Notes: a model not told the origin generated them from the letters alone. DNA of 41,699 nucleotides from Polynucleobacter sp. (GCF_018500155.2 NZ_JAHBAK020000031.1:1-41699); one strand, 5' to 3'; positions 28,653-36,579 are shown, counted from the first letter of the stretch. Numbers and translations: made by a program.

Positions 28653-29456
28653 ATGAGTGATATTCTCGAAAAAATTGTTGCAACAAAAAAGCTTGAAGTG
28701 GCTAACTGCCTGCGAAAAGTATCACTCGCTAATCAGCGTGAACAGGCTGAAGCAAACAATCGAGATGCGCTGCTGCAGCCTAGAGGTTTTATTCAGTCTA
28801 TTAATGAAAAAATTGCTGCTGGCAAACCCGGCGTCATCACAGAGATCAAAAAAGCAAGTCCAAGTAAAGGCGTCTTGCGTGAGAACTTTTTACCAGCAGA
28901 AATTGCTCAGTCTTATGAAAAACATGGTGCCGCCTGCTTATCTGTACTAACCGATGTAGATTACTTTCAAGGACATAACGACTATCTGCAACAGGCCAGA
29001 GCAGCATGTAGCATTCCCGTGCTACGCAAAGACTTTACGATAGACCCCTACCAAGTTTATGAAGCCCGCGCAATTGGCGCAGATGCGATTTTGCTCATCG
29101 TGGCATGTCTGCAATTAAATCAAATGAAAGAATTAGAGGCCTGTGCCCATGAATTGGGACTAGATGTATTGGTAGAAGTACATGATGGCGCAGAACTAGA
29201 GCAAGCGCTTGAACTGAATACACCTTTGCTTGGGATAAATAATCGCAATCTAAAAACCTTTGAGGTAACCCTACAAACAACACTCTCTCTTTTATCTGCC
29301 GTACCTAAAAATAAAACTTTGGTGACTGAATCAGGAATCTTGACTCGTGCAGATGTCCAACTAATGAGAGAGAACGCTGTTAATGCGTTTTTGGTTGGTG
29401 AGGCCTTTATGCGCTCTGCTGACCCTGGCGTCGCATTAAGCGAATTATTTTCTTAA
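28653..29456 (+). CDS. trpC: Indole-3-glycerol phosphate synthase
   Basis: TrpC closes the indole ring from CdRP. The 267-residue TIM barrel shows [19 protein letters not shown] with catalytic lysine and glutamate, [56 protein letters not shown], and [12 protein letters not shown]. It is monofunctional, without the TrpF domain found in E. coli. It ends the rpe-trpEGDC unit; trpF, trpB and trpA are not in the window. Its stop lies one base from the stop of the convergent membrane protein gene, with no terminator between. Confidence 0.96.
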   Translation: MSDILEKIVATKKLEVANCLRKVSLANQREQAEANNRDALLQPRGFIQSINEKIAAGKPGVITEIKKASPSKGVLRENFLPAEIAQSYEKHGAACLSVLTDVDYFQGHNDYLQQARAACSIPVLRKDFTIDPYQVYEARAIGADAILLIVACLQLNQMKELEACAHELGLDVLVEVHDGAELEQALELNTPLLGINNRNLKTFEVTLQTTLSLLSAVPKNKTLVTESGILTRADVQLMRENAVNAFLVGEAFMRSADPGVALSELFS

Positions 29457-29457
29457 G

Positions 29458-30057
29458 CTAACTCAGTCTGCCCAAGCGGCCAGTTCGGCGTAAAAAATCT
29501 AAGCTCGCCTTAATAAGAGAGATGAGCAAGAGAGAACCTAAAACATCACCTACAAACATCACAGCAAAGTGATTCAAACTTCCGCTATCCTCCAGCCCCA
29601 TTAGCCTATACCAAGCTTGATGGAGTCCCGCACATAGCAGTGCATACAAGAAAATACAAACTAATAAATTCGGTAGGCTAAGATTGCTTAAATCAGGCTC
29701 TAGCTTGATATTGCTAAAAATAATGAGCCTTGCTAGATATGGCGCAAATCCCGAAATGACGCCAGTTCCTATACACAGAACCAAGTCATGTGGCAGTGCT
29801 CCAGCATAGCTAATTAAAAATGAGGCAACCCCAATACCAATAGCGCCCGGCAAACCAAATATCAGGGTTAAAAATAATCGTAGCCCAGCTGGCAAGTAAA
29901 TCCAATTGACTCCCGAGCTAAATACCAACTCACTAGTCAGCCATGCGTTCGAGTAAAAGAGAAGGGCATAAGCAAATGCACTGATTAAGCAGCCTACGAT
30001 CCCAGTCCGGATAAGTGAAAATATTGTCATCAAATTCAATGTGGATATCTCATTCAT
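29458..30057 (-). CDS. Integral membrane protein resembling a free-standing MASE1 domain
   Basis: I do not recognise a named gene. The 199-residue product is almost wholly hydrophobic, with about six membrane segments (roughly 12-34, 45-62, 63-85, 92-112, 128-146, 160-182). The order WIYLPAGLRLFLTLIFG early and FVGDVLGSLLLISLI near the C-terminus resembles the MASE1 sensor domain (PAxG... and GDxLG...), usually fused to kinase or diguanylate cyclase domains. Here no output domain follows; the protein ends with RRTGRLGRLS. The start at 30057 is backed by GAGAG four bases upstream. It is divergent from a winged-helix gene, and the two may be functionally paired. The MASE1 assignment is by eye and moderate. 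Confidence 0.65.
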   Translation of the reverse strand: MNEISTLNLMTIFSLIRTGIVGCLISAFAYALLFYSNAWLTSELVFSSGVNWIYLPAGLRLFLTLIFGLPGAIGIGVASFLISYAGALPHDLVLCIGTGVISGFAPYLARLIIFSNIKLEPDLSNLSLPNLLVCIFLYALLCAGLHQAWYRLMGLEDSGSLNHFAVMFVGDVLGSLLLISLIKASLDFLRRTGRLGRLS

Positions 30058-30070
30058 TGACTCTCATCAA

Positions 30071-30099
30071 TTGCCTGATGGTTGCAATAGGAATACACT
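30071..30099 (+). promoter_or_regulatory. Candidate promoter of the winged-helix gene
   Basis: TTGCCT (30071-30076) and TACACT (30094-30099) are spaced by 17 bp, each with four matches to the sigma70 consensus. Transcription would begin near 30106, about 40 bases before the ATG at 30146. The element lies within the dyad described separately, so binding there would block it. Confidence 0.35.
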
Positions 30100-30120
30100 G
30101 CATCTATTCATAGCAACCAT
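30078..30120. repeat. Nested inverted repeat in the divergent intergenic region
   Basis: Perfect 8 bp outer arms ATGGTTGC (30078-30085) and GCAACCAT (30113-30120) enclose perfect 5 bp inner arms AATAG (30086-30090) and CTATT (30104-30108), with CATA as an offset on the right side. The dyad sits midway between the membrane protein and winged-helix gene starts. It looks like an operator, probably for the neighbouring DNA-binding protein, or alternatively an RNA hairpin. Confidence 0.5.
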
Positions 30121-30145
30121 AGCATTCATATCAATCATTACCAGT

Positions 30146-30496
30146 ATGTCAAACCCTAAGCAGTCCCCTTATATTCGCTTTCTTAATCTGATTGATGCGC
30201 TTGATCGAATGAATCCTGGCAAAAAACTCGACTGCACAGAAGAAAGTTTGTTGGACAAAATTGTGAGTTCAGCCTTCGAAAAAAAACCTGTTTTAGTGGG
30301 CGATCTCATCTCTCTATCCAATCTTGGATCCCAGGCAACCCTTCATGGACGCTTGAAAAATCTCAGCGCAATGGGCTATATCAAAATGGCTGCCAATGAA
30401 GATGGGCGTAAAAAGGAAGTGCTACCAACCAAGCTTGCGATCAAGAGATACGAAGAGATTTCTAAATGCTTAGAGAAAGCAGCAAAATCAACCTAA
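30146..30496 (+). CDS. MarR-like winged-helix DNA-binding protein
   Basis: I do not recognise a named gene. From the ATG at 30146 the product has 116 residues and starts MSNPKQSPYIRFLNLIDAL. KPVLVGDLISLSNLGSQATL followed by HGRLKNLSAMGYI fits a helix-turn-helix whose recognition helix starts near SQATLHGRL. ANEDGRKKEVLPT is the typical charged wing, and a final helix (AIKRYEEISKCLEKAAKS) follows. It is shorter than classic MarR proteins and lacks an obvious ligand domain. A longer frame from 30041 would invade the divergent gene with a hydrophobic, unrelated N-terminus and is rejected. A repressor of itself and its neighbour is the simplest role. Confidence 0.75.
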   Translation: MSNPKQSPYIRFLNLIDALDRMNPGKKLDCTEESLLDKIVSSAFEKKPVLVGDLISLSNLGSQATLHGRLKNLSAMGYIKMAANEDGRKKEVLPTKLAIKRYEEISKCLEKAAKST

Positions 30497-30521
30497 GTCA
30501 GTTTCTCTAACTTCATTAAGA

Positions 30522-30547
30522 AAAAAGCCTTGAACTCAAGGCTTTTT
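30522..30547. terminator. Bidirectional Rho-independent terminator
   Basis: An 11 bp perfect stem with arms AAAAAGCCTTG and CAAGGCTTTTT closes a 4-base AACT loop. Read either way it ends in a run of T. It lies between the convergent winged-helix gene (ending 30496) and ychF (ending 30575) and can serve both. Confidence 0.9.
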
Positions 30548-30574
30548 CATTTGGTAAAGCAGTTTTAAGGTGAT

Positions 30575-31669
30575 TTAAACGTTAAACAAGAAGTTCAAAA
30601 CATCGCCATCCTTGACAACATACTCTTTGCCTTCGGCGCGCATTTTGCCAGCCTCTTTTGCTCCAGATTCACCTTGATACTGGATAAAGTCATCATAAGA
30701 AATCGTTTGCGCACGAATAAACCCGCGTTCAAAATCGGTATGAATCACTCCAGCAGCTTGTGGCGCTGTATCACCTTGGTGAATAGTCCATGCACGCACC
30801 TCTTTCACACCAGCGGTAAAGTAAGTATGCAATCCTAGCAATGCATATCCTGCGCGAATCACGCGATCCAATCCTGGCTCACTCATTCCAAGATCCGCTA
30901 AAAATTCTGCTTTGTCAGCATCATCAAGATCGGCAATTTCTGCTTCAATCGCAGCGCAAACCGCAACGACAGGGGCTTTTTCTTTAGCAGCATGCTGCTT
31001 GACTGCTTCTAGATGCGGATTATTTTCAAACCCGTCTTCCTTCACATTGGCCACATACATAGCCGGCTTGGCGGTAATTAGGCAAAGAGGTTTAATGAGG
31101 ACTTTTTCTTCATCCGTGAGCTCTAAGCTTCGAACTGGTTGCGCGGAATCGAGATGCGCCTGAACTTTAGTCAGTACTGCAACTAAAGCGGCTGCCTCTT
31201 TATCATTGCCCGACTTAGCCGCCTTGCTAGAGCGAGCCAGCGTCTTTTCTACTGTTGCCAAATCTGAAAGCGCCAATTCGGTATCAATGACCCCGATGTC
31301 AGCGATAGGATCAATCTTGCCCGCTACGTGAACCACATTGGGATCCTCAAAACAGCGCACCACATGGGTAATGGCATCTGTTTCTCGAATATTGGCTAGG
31401 AACTGATTTCCCAAGCCTTCGCCTTTTGAGGCGCCAGCCACTAAACCTGCAATGTCGACAAACTCGACTGCGGCTGGCAGTATGCGCTCAGGCTTTACGA
31501 TCTGCGCCAGAGCAGCTAGACGGGGGTCAGGAACCTCCACGACACCAACATTGGGCTCAATCGTGCAGAAAGGGTAGTTTTCCGCAGCGATTCCAGCCTT
31601 GGTAAGCGCGTTAAAGAGGGTAGATTTGCCGACATTAGGCAGGCCGACGATGCCACATTTCAAAGACAT
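30575..31669 (-). CDS. ychF: Redox-regulated ribosome-binding ATPase YchF
   Basis: YchF is an Obg-related P-loop NTPase that prefers ATP, binds ribosomes and affects stress responses. The 364-residue product has the G1 loop GLPNVGKST (residues 9-17), [20 protein letters not shown] (G3 region), and a C-terminal TGS domain beginning near [14 protein letters not shown] and ending [16 protein letters not shown], all near identical to other YchF proteins. No Shine-Dalgarno site precedes the ATG; instead TACAAT ends six bases upstream. It is divergent from a UbiH-type gene across 40 bp. Confidence 0.96.
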   Translation of the reverse strand: MSLKCGIVGLPNVGKSTLFNALTKAGIAAENYPFCTIEPNVGVVEVPDPRLAALAQIVKPERILPAAVEFVDIAGLVAGASKGEGLGNQFLANIRETDAITHVVRCFEDPNVVHVAGKIDPIADIGVIDTELALSDLATVEKTLARSSKAAKSGNDKEAAALVAVLTKVQAHLDSAQPVRSLELTDEEKVLIKPLCLITAKPAMYVANVKEDGFENNPHLEAVKQHAAKEKAPVVAVCAAIEAEIADLDDADKAEFLADLGMSEPGLDRVIRAGYALLGLHTYFTAGVKEVRAWTIHQGDTAPQAAGVIHTDFERGFIRAQTISYDDFIQYQGESGAKEAGKMRAEGKEYVVKDGDVLNFLFNV

Positions 31670-31675
31670 GGCTTT

Positions 31676-31681
31676 ATTGTA
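31676..31681 (-). promoter_or_regulatory. Candidate -10 element directly before ychF
   Basis: TACAAT (5 of 6 consensus bases) on the minus strand ends six bases before the ychF ATG at 31669. The leader between them is AAAGCC, with no ribosome site. A -35 at standard spacing would fall around 31699-31704, on top of the facing candidate -10 of the next gene. Confidence 0.45.
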
Positions 31682-31697
31682 AAGGGGCTGGTTTCGA

Positions 31698-31703
31698 TAT
31701 CAT
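31698..31703 (+). promoter_or_regulatory. Candidate -10 element directly before the UbiH-type gene
   Basis: TATCAT (5 of 6 consensus bases) ends six bases before the ATG at 31710. CGAGTT separates them and holds no usable Shine-Dalgarno site. It faces the ychF candidate promoter within the same 40 bp. Confidence 0.45.
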
Positions 31704-31709
31704 CGAGTT

Positions 31710-32984
31710 ATGTCAGAAGTTCACCAAAAACAAATACCCCCAAAAGCCGTCAATTCATCGCAAACGCGTTCTGTTGACGTTGCGGTGATAGGGGGCGGCA
31801 TCGCTGGAAAGGCCTGCGCCCTGGGAATGGCACAACTTGGGCTTCAAACAGCAGAAATTGCCCCCGATCTCAATCAAGCCACCCCAAACCCTCAGGGCAC
31901 CCAATGGGGTCAAAGAATTTACGCCTTTTCACCAAGCACGCAAAAACTGCTTGCCTCTCTTCAGGTATGGGATGCGCTCGATCACCATCGCCTTCAAGTG
32001 GTCAGAGACATGCGTATATACGGTGATCGTGGTGAAAAAAATGATCAGCTACACCTTTCTGCATTTGAAGCAGGCACTCCGCAACTTGCTTGGATAGGTG
32101 AATCCAATCTCATAGAACACACACTCGATCAAGCTGCTCGCTTTCAGAATAAATTGGATCGCATCGCCGATGTTGTAGAAAAAATAGATGTAGAAAATAG
32201 TGGTAGCACCCTCCATTTAAAAAGTGGTGCCACCATTTGCGCCCAACTGGTTATTGCTGCAGATGGAGCGAATTCACCACTTCGCTCTGAAATCGGCATT
32301 AGCGCTAGCGAAGAAAGTTACCAACAAAGTGCTGTTGTTGCCAACTGGATATGCACATACCCTCACCTTGAAACTGCCTTTCAGTGGTTTCTTCCCGGTG
32401 GAGATATTGTGGCAATGCTACCTTTGCCCAACAAGCAAGTTTCCATGGTCTGGTCGACTTCGCCTGTGCATGCATCCGAATTATTACAACTCACTCAAGA
32501 GCAGTGGCTTGAGCGTTTTTCTTCGATCGCCAATGGTGCCATCTCCAAACAGCTTGGAGAGCTTACCCTACATTCAACCCCTGCAGCATTTCCATTGAGA
32601 AAGATTCGCGCCTCACGGTTTATCGGCCCTGAGTCTAATCCTAAAGTTGCCCTTATCGGGGATGCCGCACACGTGATGCATCCTTTGGCCGGACAAGGCT
32701 TAAACCTAGGCTTGCGTGATGTTGCTGTACTTCTCAATATTTACAAAAAGCGTGAATCATTTCGTGCGCTTTCTGATCTCACATTACTGCGTCGTTACGA
32801 GCGACAAAGACAGGGAGATACCAGCGCCCTCCTGTGGGTAACCGACAAGCTCAAAAAGCTGTTTTCCGGAAATAGTGCAACAGAGAAACAATTGCGCAAC
32901 TGGGGATTAGGTCTTGTCAATCAAAGTCACTTTATCAAACAGCGCCTCATTGAACGCGCACTTGGAGAAATTCATTTTGACTAG
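31710..32984 (+). CDS. UbiH/UbiI-family FAD-dependent ubiquinone hydroxylase
   Basis: This flavoprotein monooxygenase belongs to the UbiH/VisC group that hydroxylates the ubiquinone ring at C1 or C5. The 424-residue product has the N-terminal dinucleotide-binding VAVIGGGIAGKACALGMAQLG (GGGIAG at about 28-33), the middle VIAADGANSPLRSEIGI motif, and KVALIGDAAHVMHPLAGQG followed by LNLGLRDVAVL near residues 308-335, the GD motif with the UbiH fingerprint. Regiospecificity cannot be read from sequence, so no symbol is given. Together with Coq7 in the same window it covers at least two of the three ring hydroxylations. The dsbC start overlaps its end. Confidence 0.88.
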   Translation: MSEVHQKQIPPKAVNSSQTRSVDVAVIGGGIAGKACALGMAQLGLQTAEIAPDLNQATPNPQGTQWGQRIYAFSPSTQKLLASLQVWDALDHHRLQVVRDMRIYGDRGEKNDQLHLSAFEAGTPQLAWIGESNLIEHTLDQAARFQNKLDRIADVVEKIDVENSGSTLHLKSGATICAQLVIAADGANSPLRSEIGISASEESYQQSAVVANWICTYPHLETAFQWFLPGGDIVAMLPLPNKQVSMVWSTSPVHASELLQLTQEQWLERFSSIANGAISKQLGELTLHSTPAAFPLRKIRASRFIGPESNPKVALIGDAAHVMHPLAGQGLNLGLRDVAVLLNIYKKRESFRALSDLTLLRRYERQRQGDTSALLWVTDKLKKLFSGNSATEKQLRNWGLGLVNQSHFIKQRLIERALGEIHFD

Positions 32985-33705
32985 ATATTTATATTTATTG
33001 ATCTCGACCTGCACATTAATGTGTTTTGGCTTGCTATTTTCCACCCCTGCCTGCGCACAAGCAGAGCAGCAAATTAAAACAGAGATTCAGAAAAAATTAG
33101 GTACAAATGCCAAAGTAAGAAGTGTGAGCCCTAGCCCAGTTTCTGGGATTTACGAGGTACTCGTCGGCAACGATATTTTTTATACCGATGTCTCCGGCAA
33201 ATATTTAATTCAGGGTGAAATCATTGAAATTGCGTCAGGCAAGAATATTACGGAGCAACGACAGGCTGATTTAAATCGCATTAAATGGACCGACTTAAAC
33301 CAAGCGAATGCCTTTAAGGTCGTTCGAGGCAATGGCGCTCGACAATTAGCAATTTTTTCTGACCCCAATTGCGGCTACTGCAAGCGTCTCGAAAAATCAC
33401 TACAGCAATTGGACAATGTCACGATTTATACCTACCTCATCCCGATTCTTTCTGCCGATTCACTGCAAAAGTCAAAGCAGATATGGTGCGCTACCGACCC
33501 CAATAAAGCCTACACAGACTGGATGATCAACGGCGTCACACCAAACGGTAAATCTGATTGCGCAAATCCTTTAGATAAGAACATGACCTTTGCCAAAACC
33601 TATGGCATTACTGGCACTCCAACCATTTTCTTTACCGATGGCAGCCGCTTTCCAGGAGCAGTACAGATTAGCGACATTGAAAAGAAATTTGCCACTTTGA
33701 AATAA
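32977..33705 (+). CDS. dsbC: Thiol:disulfide interchange protein DsbC
   Basis: DsbC is a periplasmic disulfide isomerase that reshuffles wrong disulfides and is kept reduced by DsbD. The TTG at 32977 is chosen as start: it gives MTRYLYLLISTCTLMCFGL then LFSTPACA|QAEQ, a clean signal peptide with an AxA-like cleavage site, and GGAG lies nine bases before it. This start overlaps the end of the upstream gene by 8 bp. The mature protein has an N-terminal dimerisation region, the thioredoxin-fold active site FSDPNCGYCKRLE (CGYC at about 132-135), a second cysteine pair at about 171 and 195 typical of DsbC, and the cis-proline loop GITGTPTIFF. It has 242 residues in total. Confidence 0.92.
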   Translation: MTRYLYLLISTCTLMCFGLLFSTPACAQAEQQIKTEIQKKLGTNAKVRSVSPSPVSGIYEVLVGNDIFYTDVSGKYLIQGEIIEIASGKNITEQRQADLNRIKWTDLNQANAFKVVRGNGARQLAIFSDPNCGYCKRLEKSLQQLDNVTIYTYLIPILSADSLQKSKQIWCATDPNKAYTDWMINGVTPNGKSDCANPLDKNMTFAKTYGITGTPTIFFTDGSRFPGAVQISDIEKKFATLK

Positions 33706-33714
33706 CCTATACCC

Positions 33715-35508
33715 ATGATTAATACCAACGATCTGCCAGCAATTCAGTACACCGTTTGGCCAGCAGACCTCCATGGTCATCGCTTTCAGGTAAAACTCCA
33801 CATTGCGCATCCCGACCCCAATGGGCAAGTTATCCAAATGCCTGCTTGGATCCCTGGTAGTTATCTCATTCGAGACTTCTCAAAACAGATTGAAACAATC
33901 GCAGCATATAGCGTCGCTCCCACAAAAAAAGAAATTGCCTTAGAGCGTATTGATAACAATCAATGGCGCCTTCCCCCGCTTGATAGTGCTGTAGAAGTCA
34001 TGACAACTATCTATGCATTTGATAACTCTGTACGGGCAGCCTACCTTGATACTGAGCGTGCGTTTTTTAATGCCACTAGTCTTTGTCTTGAGGTCAAAGG
34101 TCAATCGAATACTCCCTGCTCTCTCGCCATCATTTGTCCACAAGAAGCCTACGCCGAACATTGGACGGTACAAACAAGCTTAGCGGTCGCCAAAACTGAT
34201 CAGCGTGGCTTTGGATTCTATCTAGCCAAAAATTATGATGATCTGATTGATCACCCTGTTGCTATGGGTGAGTTTCAGATGCTGCGCTGGGCCGCCAATG
34301 GCACGCCACACTATATGGCTGTTCAGGGTTGCGTGCATCCGCTTGATGCCGATCGTCTTGTTAAGGACTTACAAGCGATTTGTACTGCGACAATCGATCT
34401 TTTTGAACCAAAATCCCGCAAAGCCCCTTTTAAGCATTTTCTATTCCTAGTCAATGCTGTCTTAAATGGTTATGGTGGTTTAGAACACCGCAATAGCACA
34501 GCGCTCCTGTGTCGACGCGACCAAATTCCACAAAAAAATGCTCCGCTTGATGAAGTAAGTTATCGAGAATTCTTAGGCTTATGCAGTCATGAATATTTTC
34601 ATGCTTGGCTGGTAAAACGCATACAACCAAAAGCATTTCAACCCTACGATCTTGGCAATCGAAATCTCACATGTCTACTTTGGTTATTTGAGGGATTCAC
34701 CAGTTATTACGATGATTTACAACTCTTTCGCAGTAAGCGAATCGATTTATCAACCTACCTTAAGCTGGTTGCCGATAACTGGAATAATGTCTTGCGCGGC
34801 CCAGGACGAAATAAACAAAGCATCGCTGACAGCTCTTTTGATGCTTGGACTAAGTACTATCAGGCCGACGAAAACACACCTAATGCTGTTGTAAGTTATT
34901 ACGGTAAGGGTGCGCTCTTGGCATTAGGCCTGGATTTACAAATCAGAGCATTCACAAGTAATAAAAAATCACTGGATGATTTGATGCGTCTGATATGGCA
35001 ACAACATGGTCTCACTCTTCATGGCATTTCCGAAGATGGCCTAGATACACTGATTCATGAATTATTGGGAGATGGCTTTACAAAAGTCTGGAAAGATATC
35101 AAAGTCCGCTATATCTTTGGTACACAAGACATTCCCTTGCAAAAATGGATAGCTTCATCGACTGTTTCGGTCAAACCCAAATCATTAACGAAACTGGAAA
35201 AAGTAAAGTTGCGATTAGGTATGCGACACACCGATAGCCAGGGTTGGTTAAAGGTCACTCATATCCTAGATGGGGGAGCTGCACAGGCAGCAGGCCTAGC
35301 TCCTGGAGATTTGCTGGCGAGCATCAATGGTCAGCGTGTTACCAGCGCGAGATGGGATAAGTTATTAGGCAGTCTTGCAGAAAATGAAGGTGCCACTCTA
35401 TTGTTTTATCGCGATGATCTGGAGTATGAGCGTAGCCTGATCCTTCAATCAACACATGCACCTTTACAGTACGAACTTCTCCCTGCAAAACCGCACTCAA
35501 ATCGCTAA
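33715..35508 (+). CDS. M61 family metallopeptidase with C-terminal PDZ domain
   Basis: M61 peptidases (glycyl aminopeptidase type) are zinc enzymes related to leukotriene A4 hydrolase. The 597-residue product has an N-terminal beta domain (MPAWIPGSYLIRDFSKQI), GYGGLEHRNST near 252-262, the zinc motif HEYFH at 292-296 with the third ligand E326 in WLFEGFTSYYDD, and a PDZ domain at about 512-585 (GAAQAAGLAPGDLLASINGQ). No signal peptide is seen, so it may act in the cytoplasm, although some relatives are exported. It follows dsbC after 9 bp and shares one base with the ung start (TAATG). Confidence 0.92.
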   Translation: MINTNDLPAIQYTVWPADLHGHRFQVKLHIAHPDPNGQVIQMPAWIPGSYLIRDFSKQIETIAAYSVAPTKKEIALERIDNNQWRLPPLDSAVEVMTTIYAFDNSVRAAYLDTERAFFNATSLCLEVKGQSNTPCSLAIICPQEAYAEHWTVQTSLAVAKTDQRGFGFYLAKNYDDLIDHPVAMGEFQMLRWAANGTPHYMAVQGCVHPLDADRLVKDLQAICTATIDLFEPKSRKAPFKHFLFLVNAVLNGYGGLEHRNSTALLCRRDQIPQKNAPLDEVSYREFLGLCSHEYFHAWLVKRIQPKAFQPYDLGNRNLTCLLWLFEGFTSYYDDLQLFRSKRIDLSTYLKLVADNWNNVLRGPGRNKQSIADSSFDAWTKYYQADENTPNAVVSYYGKGALLALGLDLQIRAFTSNKKSLDDLMRLIWQQHGLTLHGISEDGLDTLIHELLGDGFTKVWKDIKVRYIFGTQDIPLQKWIASSTVSVKPKSLTKLEKVKLRLGMRHTDSQGWLKVTHILDGGAAQAAGLAPGDLLASINGQRVTSARWDKLLGSLAENEGATLLFYRDDLEYERSLILQSTHAPLQYELLPAKPHSNR

Positions 35509-36296
35509 TGCCTTCTTTCTCTAAAGACGATATTCCACCAGACTGGCGTGAGTTACTAGGCGAATATTTAGAATCCGACTCGTGGAAGCAGCTTAAAAAA
35601 AATGTTCAGGCACTTCTTGAACAAAACTATTCCAGCGTCAGACCGGAGCCACAACACTTTTTTAAAGCCTTAAGCCTCACTCCTGTTGATCAAGTAAAGG
35701 TGGTCATTATTGGTCAAGATCCCTATCACTCTCCAGGTTTAGCGCAAGGTTTGGCATTTTCAATACCCAGATCGATTTCAATACATTCTCGGGAGTTTCC
35801 AAGCTCACTTCGCAACATTAGTAAAGCACTTACGATTGAGGGGTTTGGCACGCTTACCCATGGTGATCTTCATGATTGGGCTAGGCAAGGTGTGCTTCTA
35901 TTAAACACTGCGTTGAGCGTTCAATTGGGGGAAGCGGGCAGCCATACCAATTTAGGATGGAAGGATCTAGTGGATCATCTCATTCGAGCGCTAGCATTAA
36001 AAAAGCCCTCTCTCGTATGGTTACTGTGGGGTGGTCATGCACAATCTAAATTACCCCTCATTTCATCCGAGAGCACTCATTGCCAGAAGGCGCTGATCTT
36101 GCAATCCTCCCACCCATCTGGACTAGGCGTCTATAAAACCAAGACGCCATTTCTTGAGCCGGGAGATAAGGGTAGCTGCCAACATTTCAAGAAAACAAAT
36201 GAATGGCTTATAAAACAGGGTTTGGAGCCTATCCAGTGGGTTACCACCACTTCACAGAACCCTACCCAGGGCACTCAAGAAGACTTATTTAGCTAA
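35508..36296 (+). CDS. ung: Uracil-DNA glycosylase (family 1) with variant loops
   Basis: Ung removes uracil from DNA. The 262-residue product keeps the water-activating loop GQDPYH at residues 69-74 (catalytic D71), the GVLLLNTALSV block (about 128-138), and the catalytic histidine H202. However the minor-groove intercalation motif, HPSPLS in E. coli, reads HPSGLG (202-207), and the proline-rich loop reads SISIHSREFPSSLRN, longer than the E. coli AIPPSLLN. The intercalating leucine is kept. The start is translationally coupled to the M61 gene through TAATG. Its 3' end overlaps the convergent YmgE-type gene by 12 bp. Confidence 0.94.
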   Translation: MPSFSKDDIPPDWRELLGEYLESDSWKQLKKNVQALLEQNYSSVRPEPQHFFKALSLTPVDQVKVVIIGQDPYHSPGLAQGLAFSIPRSISIHSREFPSSLRNISKALTIEGFGTLTHGDLHDWARQGVLLLNTALSVQLGEAGSHTNLGWKDLVDHLIRALALKKPSLVWLLWGGHAQSKLPLISSESTHCQKALILQSSHPSGLGVYKTKTPFLEPGDKGSCQHFKKTNEWLIKQGLEPIQWVTTTSQNPTQGTQEDLFS

Positions 36297-36539
36297 GGCG
36301 GTAAAACAGATCCCTGTAAAGCAGGCCGCGACAATCGCGCTTGCCCACTCTAGCATTTGTCCAGATTGAAAATAGCCGCCGTATTGACCTAGCAGCGAGC
36401 TCGCCATCGCAGCTATGAATCCCAGAACGATGACCATTAAAAAACGAATGGCGTTCGCATTTTTGGATCGCCCAGGGTAAAAAATCCAGGCAGCAGCCCC
36501 AGATCCACCCCCAATCAGCAGAAAAGCCAAAAACCCCAT
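36285..36539 (-). CDS. GlsB/YeaQ/YmgE-family small membrane protein
   Basis: This family of small membrane proteins is linked to stress responses; the molecular role is unknown. The ATG at 36539 gives an 84-residue product beginning MGFLAFLLIGGGSGAAAWIF then YPGRSK, which aligns with the E. coli YmgE start and length. Upstream in-frame ATGs at 36551, 36563 and beyond are less likely; GGGGG lies about six bases before 36539. Three membrane segments are predicted (about 2-20, 31-50, 61-80), with a glycine-rich first helix typical of the family. It is divergent from hemA and convergent with ung. Confidence 0.8.
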   Translation of the reverse strand: MGFLAFLLIGGGSGAAAWIFYPGRSKNANAIRFLMVIVLGFIAAMASSLLGQYGGYFQSGQMLEWASAIVAACFTGICFTALAK

Positions 36540-36569
36540 TCTTACCCCCATTAATTGAGCCATCAAATC

Positions 36570-36575
36570 TATAAT
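36570..36575 (+). promoter_or_regulatory. Consensus -10 element directly before hemA
   Basis: A perfect TATAAT ends seven bases before the hemA ATG at 36583. No Shine-Dalgarno site separates them (CACGATT). A good -35 at 16-18 bp is not seen. Transcription from here would begin at or next to the A of the ATG. Confidence 0.5.
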
Positions 36576-36579
36576 CACG

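Noticed and set aside
30041-30145. Longer N-terminus for the winged-helix gene starting at 30041
   Set aside because: It would overlap the divergent membrane protein gene and the dyad, and adds a hydrophobic stretch unrelated to winged-helix proteins.
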